From Paraprevotella clara YIT 11840 (lineage in GTDB: Bacteria; Bacteroidota; Bacteroidia; Bacteroidales; Bacteroidaceae): a stretch of 64,000 bases of DNA. Positions 58,829 to 64,000 of this stretch are shown in pieces. Each line of letters starts with the position of its first letter. Within the stretch, counting starts at the first letter, position 1. The DNA lies in the NCBI RefSeq assembly GCF_000233955.1, contig NZ_JH376599.1, positions 126,277 through 190,276 on the forward strand. The letters run 5' to 3'. Both the position numbers and the translations under genes were made by a program. Under the pieces are notes generated by a model. The model ran no database searches. It worked only from the letters and a program-made list of their open reading frames with translations, and was not told the origin of the DNA.

Positions 58829-61729
58829 TTATTGCTCGGAGAACTTTTTGTCGGTTTTCACGCTTCCGTCGCTGTAATATGCCTTACGGATATACATGCC
58901 TGTGGCAGGCCGTTCTGTAAGGCGCATCCCGTTGGGGAGGTAATATTCGTAGCGCAGGGGAGTGCTGTCTTCCATTTCGGTATTCGTGATGGCATCGGGA
59001 CCTTTCCCGTCAAACTGCCACGTGTCAAATTTCACCTCGCCTCGTGTTTCCGTGAAAAGGAAATACACGTCATGTGAACCGGTAATCGATGTGGGACAGT
59101 CGATGGATACTTCTGCGGCTTCCGGTGTGGAGAAGTCGAGGGAGGCCACGGGTTCGGCTTCTATGTCGTCCAGGCAGATTTCCAACGTGCCTTCCCCTTG
59201 CAGGTTTGCCGTGAACTTTTCGATGCCGTCCGTACCGAATACTACGCCTTTTACCATGGTCCAACCTCCCGATTGCGGGATACAGATACGGGTATTGCCT
59301 GTTTCCCCGTAGCTTTCGGCATTCACTCCGGCTGCCGTGCACAAGTTTTCCGCTTGTTGGAGGACGAACGGGTCTACACGTTTGGCCGTGAGTTGCAATA
59401 CGCCGGTCGGAGAAGCCGTAACGGCATTGATGCGTTGCGAACGTTCCACTACGGTACATTTATTCATGGCTATGCTGCGATAACCCCCGTTGATGGCCAT
59501 TTGTTGTTCCAACCCTTGCGTGTGGTAAAGAAGGTAATAAGCATTACCGAATTTTTGAAGATGCGAATGATTGTTGCCGTACGGGTATCCGAACGTGCCG
59601 GGGTTGGCTAAATATTCGCCTTTATATGTCCAACTGTCGGGGTCGAGCGGCGTATCACTGACCATGTAACATATACTGCATGCCGAAGGAGCTTCAGAGA
59701 TACCGCCGTATGAAGGCCAGTTCGTACGTTCACGCCAACTGGTGCAATAGGAATAGACCAGTTTTCCGCCCATTACGTTCAGTTCGTTGGCTTCGAAATG
59801 ATAAGGCGCAGGAATCGGCATGATATCACTGTCGAGCGAAATCATATCCTTACCGAGGCGTACGATACGGGCATTGCCCGGCATGAGTTCTGTTCCTTCC
59901 GCGTTCGGGTTTCCGCCGCCGAAGGCCAACCACCCCGTACCGTCGTTGTCGATGACGACACCCGGGTCGAAAGGTGTACTGCAAAGGCCGAGTCCGGGTG
60001 TACTGCCGGAAATGAGGTTTTTGCCGAGCGGGTCGGTCCATGGCCCCAGAGGAGAAGTAGAGGTAATGACGCCTACGCCTCCTCCGCTATTGGAGAAATA
60101 TAGATAGAAATGGGTTTTCCCGTCGGCTTCTTCACGGGAGACGATAGAAGGGGCCCACGAAGCGTTCAGCCATTGTCCGCAGACGGCCGTCATATCTATG
60201 GTGCCGTGGTAAGTCCAGTTGACCAAATCCTCCGTAGACATCACGACCAAGGAACGGATCTTTCCGTAAGTGTTGGAGGTCAGGCCTCCTGTTGCGTTGA
60301 ATTCCTGCTGGTCGTTCGTTCCGTACACATAGAGGCGCCCTTCATATTCGACGGATGTCGGGTCGGCACAGAAACGGTACGGATTGAGCGGGTTCACTTC
60401 GGTTGTTTTTTTGTAGGCTTCCATGACGGTGGGTTCACTCGGTTCGGGTGTCTCTGCTTCCGTCCGGATAAATTGCAGGGTATAGAATGCGTTTCCGAGT
60501 AGGTCGATTTCCGGTGAGGCCGTTCCCGCATATTGCGTACTAACGTCTTGCACGAAGCGGTTGCGCGTGGCGTTCGTCAGGGCGGCGTGTACCTGCCGGC
60601 TTTCAAACGGGAGGTTTGCTTTCAACTTTACAGGTTCGGAAGAACGGTTGAGGACGAACAGACTGAGGGTGTCGCCGTTCTCACTGACGTATGCCGAACC
60701 GTTGACCGGAGTTTTTCCTTTGTCGGAGAATGAGGATTTGATGCGTGTCATTCCGGTTGCATATCGGGCATAATGCCCCAGCACGTAGGCGAAAGTACTT
60801 AATTCCGAAGCGTTGCCACCTCCTTTCCCGTCGCCGAACATGTGGTTTATCATATTGTAGTAAACGTAGGCACTGAAGCCGGCCCGCATGCAACTGTCTA
60901 TTTGTTCCTGGAACTCGCAGGCACTTTCCCACGTACCCACCTTGTCTTCATCGAATATATATTCAGTCATCCACATGGGGCGCTTCGTCAGGCTGCGCAC
61001 GTAGTCCACGTAGGTCATGTCGTTTACGCCGTAGATATGGTTGCCCCAAATGTCGATGCTGTTGCGCATGGCAGCCGATTTTACTAATTCCCGGTTGTAT
61101 TTATGGCTGTCCCATCCGAAGCATTCCGGTGCCATGACCTTGCATTCCGGTGATAGGTGTTGGCGTAAGGCTGTCACCATGCGAGTCATTTCGTCGACGG
61201 TGTAGAGGCAGCCTTCGTATCCTTCCGGGTCATAGTCACTTTCGTTTTGGACGGACAGAATGTCTATGGCCGCCCCTTGGTCTTCCATGAACTGGCGGTA
61301 ACGTTCCAACCATTTGGCGTATGATTCGATACTGTCTGTATTGATATGTCCGTGGTTGGAGGACTCGCCCCACGTTTGTTCGGCTCCCACTTTGAAGCGG
61401 TAGGGTGGTGTCCACGGGCTGGCGAAGACTGTGGCACCGTGTGCCTTGGCCCATTTGACAGCGTTCACGTAACTCTTCCAGTTACTTTCGTCGGGGTTGA
61501 TACGGATACGCATGATGTTATAGCCCATTCCGTCCGGTCCCCACAACAAGTCCACTTGTTCTTGGGTATAGACGTCAGCCCATTGTCCGTTCATTCCGCA
61601 GCCTCCGAATCCGTCTATCTTTTGGAACCTTGTTTCGGGGTCGAGGCTTACGCTGGCCGTGCGCTGTGCGCAGAGCGGTATGCATCCCGTGAGGGCCGTT
61701 GCATACAAGAGGGTAATCATTCTTTTCAT
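58829..61729 (-). CDS. GH30-GH43-CBM6 fusion, probable bifunctional xylan enzyme
   Basis: A 966-residue exported protein with two catalytic modules. Signal peptide about 1-21; the sequence LTGC at 13-16 leaves open a lipoprotein. GH30: FQKIDGFGGCGMNGQW at the N-terminus, acid/base Glu163 in LSVQNESDY, nucleophile Glu256 in MWMTEYIF, and a beta side domain to about 425. A Pro/Glu linker (ETPEPSEPT) joins it to GH43: base Asp456 in FCADPTSVEYEGRLYVYGT, DPGVVIDNDGTGWLAFGGG, and acid Glu in FEANELNVMGGKLVYSYC. CBM6 covers about 795-905 (LQQAENLCTAAG, GSHDVYFLFTE) and a sorting-tail-like end (YEYYLPNGMRL). All catalytic residues are present. It probably couples endo-xylanase with arabinofuranosidase or xylosidase action. 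Faces the plus-strand operon. Confidence 0.9.
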   Translation of the reverse strand: MKRMITLLYATALTGCIPLCAQRTASVSLDPETRFQKIDGFGGCGMNGQWADVYTQEQVDLLWGPDGMGYNIMRIRINPDESNWKSYVNAVKWAKAHGATVFASPWTPPYRFKVGAEQTWGESSNHGHINTDSIESYAKWLERYRQFMEDQGAAIDILSVQNESDYDPEGYEGCLYTVDEMTRMVTALRQHLSPECKVMAPECFGWDSHKYNRELVKSAAMRNSIDIWGNHIYGVNDMTYVDYVRSLTKRPMWMTEYIFDEDKVGTWESACEFQEQIDSCMRAGFSAYVYYNMINHMFGDGKGGGNASELSTFAYVLGHYARYATGMTRIKSSFSDKGKTPVNGSAYVSENGDTLSLFVLNRSSEPVKLKANLPFESRQVHAALTNATRNRFVQDVSTQYAGTASPEIDLLGNAFYTLQFIRTEAETPEPSEPTVMEAYKKTTEVNPLNPYRFCADPTSVEYEGRLYVYGTNDQQEFNATGGLTSNTYGKIRSLVVMSTEDLVNWTYHGTIDMTAVCGQWLNASWAPSIVSREEADGKTHFYLYFSNSGGGVGVITSTSPLGPWTDPLGKNLISGSTPGLGLCSTPFDPGVVIDNDGTGWLAFGGGNPNAEGTELMPGNARIVRLGKDMISLDSDIMPIPAPYHFEANELNVMGGKLVYSYCTSWRERTNWPSYGGISEAPSACSICYMVSDTPLDPDSWTYKGEYLANPGTFGYPYGNNHSHLQKFGNAYYLLYHTQGLEQQMAINGGYRSIAMNKCTVVERSQRINAVTASPTGVLQLTAKRVDPFVLQQAENLCTAAGVNAESYGETGNTRICIPQSGGWTMVKGVVFGTDGIEKFTANLQGEGTLEICLDDIEAEPVASLDFSTPEAAEVSIDCPTSITGSHDVYFLFTETRGEVKFDTWQFDGKGPDAITNTEMEDSTPLRYEYYLPNGMRLTERPATGMYIRKAYYSDGSVKTDKKFSEQ

Positions 61730-61793
61730 GTGTTTTTTGTTTTAAAGTTTGCAGGATAAAGCCCATGGCTCATCCTTTTTTCATGACGATAAG

Positions 61794-61801
61794 CAAAGTT
61801 A
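61794..61801 (-). promoter_or_regulatory. -7 box before the GH30-GH43 gene
   Basis: TAACTTTG on the minus strand, 64 bases from the ATG at 61729. No TTTG -33 box at the usual spacing. It lies 72 bp from the operator-like repeat at 61874-61902, farther than at the other promoters. Confidence 0.5.
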
Positions 61802-61873
61802 CAGATTTTCAGCCTGTCGCATTTTCGCTCCGTTAGCGAATACTTTCGCGCAAGTAGCATCCTTTTCTTTAGT

Positions 61874-61943
61874 GTAACATATATTTATGCGCATGTAACA
61901 TGGACCTTTAAAAAGCTTTTTCAGGGCAAATATTGGTAACATG
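61874..61943 (-). promoter_or_regulatory. Candidate HTCS operator in the divergent region
   Basis: On the minus strand CATGTTAC (61895-61902), 13-bp spacer, TATGTTAC (61874-61881), the same 21-bp period as the other sites. A third half-site, CATGTTAC at 61936-61943, lies 41 bp (about two periods) further upstream. Orientation points toward the GH30-GH43 gene; the box at the standard 31 bp distance (TATTCGCT, 61835-61842) is weak. Confidence 0.6.
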
Positions 61944-61971
61944 CGATAAAGCCCCTTGCTTGGGATTTTCC

Positions 61972-61979
61972 TAACTTTG
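61972..61979 (+). promoter_or_regulatory. -7 box before the GH2 gene at 62010
   Basis: TAACTTTG, a full consensus match 30 bases before the ATG at 62010. No -33 TTTG is present; the operator half-sites upstream (61936-61943) may help activate it. Confidence 0.6.
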
Positions 61980-62009
61980 CTGCGAGAATCATGAAAAACT
62001 TGAAAACGT

Positions 62010-64000
62010 ATGATGAAGAAGAACATGTGGAGCCGGTGGATACTGGCGTTAGCGGTGGTTTGGCCATTCATGGCCGCAGCTCGCGACCGCGTGAGGGAAA
62101 AAGAGAATTTTGATTTCGATTGGAAGTTCATCCTGAATGCCGACGACCGGGCAAATGCCGGCATGCAAGTGTCGGAAGCCGGATGGCAGGACGTACAATT
62201 GCCGCACGACTGGAGCATTTCGCAGAATTTCGATCCGAAGTTGAGCGGAAGCAACGGGCATTTGCCCGGTGGTATCGGTTGGTACCGGAAGACGTTCCGG
62301 GTGGACAAAAAGGACAAAGGAAGGCGTATCGCCGTGTTGTTCGACGGCATATACAGCCGCAGCGACGTGTATGTGAACGGGCAGCATTTGGGATTCCGCC
62401 CCTACGGTTTCTGTTATCAGGAGCACGATCTCACACCTCATTTAAATTATGGAGCCGAAAACGTGTTGGCTGTCCGGGTAAACAATCCGTTGGAACACGA
62501 CAGCGTGGCACGTTGGTACACCGGTGCGGGGATTTACCGCCATGCTTGGTTGGTGAAAACAGCCGAGGTGCATGTGGCCTCCTACGGGACTTACGTCACG
62601 ACTCCGGTGGTGACGGCGGAACGGGCGGAGGTTCGTGTCCGCACGTCGGTGGCGAACGAGTCGAAGCGTATCAAGACTTTGTCCGTCCGCCAACAGATTA
62701 CGGACGGAGAGGGGCGCACAGTCGTGCAATCCGGCAAGCAAGCCTTGCAAGTGGCTGCCGGGCAGACGGCTGACACAGAGCATACGCTCGAAATCCCCCG
62801 TCCGCAGTTGTGGGACACGGAACATCCTTATCTTTATACTTTGCATACCACGGTATATGATGGGCGCAAACTGGTCGATACTTACGAAACGGTATTCGGC
62901 GTGCGTACGTGCGAGTTCACTTCCGACCGCGGTTTTCTGCTCAACGGGAAGCCCTTGAAGTTGAAAGGTTTCTGTTTGCACCAAGACGATGCCTCTTTAG
63001 GTACGGCTCTGCCTTTGCGTTCCATGGAACGCAAATTGGAGATTTGTAAGGAGTACGGAGTGAATGCCATCCGGTGCAGCCACAACCAGCCGTCGCCGGA
63101 GTTTCTCGACCTTTGCGATCGCATGGGGTTTGTCGTTATCGACGAGGCGTTCGACAAGTGGAAGTCCGGCTATTATGCGCAGTATTTCGATGCGTGGTGG
63201 CAGGAGGACCTGAAGAACATGCTGGTGCGCGACCGCAACCATCCCTGTGTCGTATTATGGAGCATCGGCAATGAATTGCAGGAAGCGTGGGACGGGTCGG
63301 ATACGGGATGCCGACGGGCGGCTATGTTGCAGGACTTCGTGCACGAGTTCGAACCGTCGCGGCAGGTTTGCCTCGCGGCACAGAACCGCCATAACGAGAA
63401 GTTTTCCGGAGTGACCGACGTCGTGGGTTACAATTATCTGGAGGCACGTATGCTTTCCGACCATAAGAAATTTCCCGAGCGTCGCTTCTTGGTGACGGAG
63501 GAATTGCCTTATTACTGCGGGGCGGAAGGGAATATCCGTAGTTACGACACGAACAATCCGTGGAACATCATTGCCGAAAACGATTTTATCGCGGGCGGTT
63601 TTCTTTGGACCGGTACGGACTACATCGGTGAAGCCGGTTGGCCGAGCCACGGTTGGCCTGCGGGACTTTTCGACATTTGCATGGTGGAAAAGCCGCGCGC
63701 GGCTTTCCATCGGGCGATGTGGAACGACGAACCGATAGTGCGTATCGCCGTGCGCGACAATGCGCTCGACATCGACCACGGGCGCGACCTTTGGCAATGG
63801 CCGAACATGGCGGCGATATGGAATTTCCCCCGCGCTTACGAGGGTTTGGTCATCGAAGTAAACACCACGACTAACTGCGAGCGTGTGGCTCTGTTCCACA
63901 ACGGCAACGAGATGGGCGTACGCCGGACGGCGGATTACCCGAACCATACGATAACGTGGTGTCTGCCTTATCGGCGCGGGACGCTCGTGGCTAAGGGTAT
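62010..64000 (+). CDS. GH2-family glycosidase, C-terminus outside the window
   Basis: At least 663 codons are present and the frame runs off the window end. The start is the ATG at 62010 (MMKKNMWSRWILALAV signal peptide); an ATG at 61991 is in another frame. Sugar-binding jelly roll: VQLPHDWSISQNF, GGIGWYRKTFRVD, DVYVNGQHLGFRPYG. TIM barrel: GFCLHQDDASLG, AIRCSHNQPSPEFLDLCDRMGF, acid/base Glu in HPCVVLWSIGNELQEAW, nucleophile Glu in RFLVTEELPYYCG, and GGFLWTGTDYIGEAGWP. The downstream DUF4982-like domain appears to begin near the end. A beta-galactosidase is likely but other GH2 specificities (beta-glucuronidase, beta-xylosidase-like) cannot be excluded. Confidence 0.9.
   Translation, partial: MMKKNMWSRWILALAVVWPFMAAARDRVREKENFDFDWKFILNADDRANAGMQVSEAGWQDVQLPHDWSISQNFDPKLSGSNGHLPGGIGWYRKTFRVDKKDKGRRIAVLFDGIYSRSDVYVNGQHLGFRPYGFCYQEHDLTPHLNYGAENVLAVRVNNPLEHDSVARWYTGAGIYRHAWLVKTAEVHVASYGTYVTTPVVTAERAEVRVRTSVANESKRIKTLSVRQQITDGEGRTVVQSGKQALQVAAGQTADTEHTLEIPRPQLWDTEHPYLYTLHTTVYDGRKLVDTYETVFGVRTCEFTSDRGFLLNGKPLKLKGFCLHQDDASLGTALPLRSMERKLEICKEYGVNAIRCSHNQPSPEFLDLCDRMGFVVIDEAFDKWKSGYYAQYFDAWWQEDLKNMLVRDRNHPCVVLWSIGNELQEAWDGSDTGCRRAAMLQDFVHEFEPSRQVCLAAQNRHNEKFSGVTDVVGYNYLEARMLSDHKKFPERRFLVTEELPYYCGAEGNIRSYDTNNPWNIIAENDFIAGGFLWTGTDYIGEAGWPSHGWPAGLFDICMVEKPRAAFHRAMWNDEPIVRIAVRDNALDIDHGRDLWQWPNMAAIWNFPRAYEGLVIEVNTTTNCERVALFHNGNEMGVRRTADYPNHTITWCLPYRRGTLVAKG

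Noticed and set aside
61991-62009. ATG at 61991 as start of the last GH2 gene
   Set aside because: It is in a different frame that stops after about 40 codons; ATG 62010 opens the real frame with a signal peptide.

Overview
The window comes from a member of the Bacteroidales, most likely a gut Bacteroides, Phocaeicola, Prevotella or Paraprevotella. The evidence is two SusC/SusD pairs, SPII lipoproteins, a hybrid two-component regulator (HTCS), promoters of the TAnnTTTG type and mostly weak ribosome binding sites. Nearly all of it is one very large polysaccharide utilisation locus (PUL). The enzyme set (GH115, GH98, GH30-GH43 fusion, several GH43, CE1 and CE6 esterases, GH95, GH2, GH127) points to a highly decorated acetylated and feruloylated glucuronoarabinoxylan of the cereal-bran type. 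That substrate is inferred from family content, not shown by the sequence.

Layout. Positions 148-16304 are an import operon: FAS1 lipoprotein, SusC, SusD, two more FAS1 lipoproteins, a second SusC and a second SusD. Positions 16486-22196 hold a 1212-residue modular surface protein and a beta-helix/Calx-beta protein. Positions 22214-23731 are an accessory island with a higBA toxin-antitoxin pair, a 335-bp palindromic element and a 200-bp segment bounded by 26-bp perfect inverted repeats. The HTCS sensor-regulator follows (23818-27906). Next come a frameshifted surface protein (28068-30192) and a 53-codon gene (30219-30380). Positions 30583-49985 are the main enzyme block: GH115, CE1, GH43, GH43-CBM6, GH43-CBM6, GH43, CE6, CE1, GH95, GH2, GH127. 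Positions 50486-58731 encode a SASA esterase, a GH98 protein and a GH43-like protein. A convergent GH30-GH43-CBM6 fusion (58829-61729, minus strand) and a GH2 gene cut by the window end (62010 onward) finish the window.

Main finding. Six intergenic sites share a 21-bp-period direct repeat, approximately nnTGnTAC-N13-nnTGnTAC. Five are followed at a fixed 31 or 32 bp by a TAnnTTTG-like -7 box. They precede the import operon, the 16486 surface gene, the 28068 gene, the GH115 operon and the GH98 operon; the sixth lies in the divergent region serving the GH30-GH43 gene. This is what a binding site for the AraC-type domain of the local HTCS should look like, so the locus can be read as one regulon with six control points. 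The segment just upstream of the HTCS gene may be an invertible promoter, and a possible antisense-oriented small RNA lies between the GH127 gene and the GH98 operon.

How the parts could work together: GH98 and GH30 modules cut the backbone, CE1/CE6/SASA esterases remove acyl groups, GH115 removes glucuronic acid, GH95 and GH2 remove galactose-type caps, and GH127/GH43 enzymes trim arabinose and xylose. The two SusCD pairs, with FAS1 and other surface proteins, capture and import fragments, and the HTCS senses a released oligosaccharide in the periplasm.
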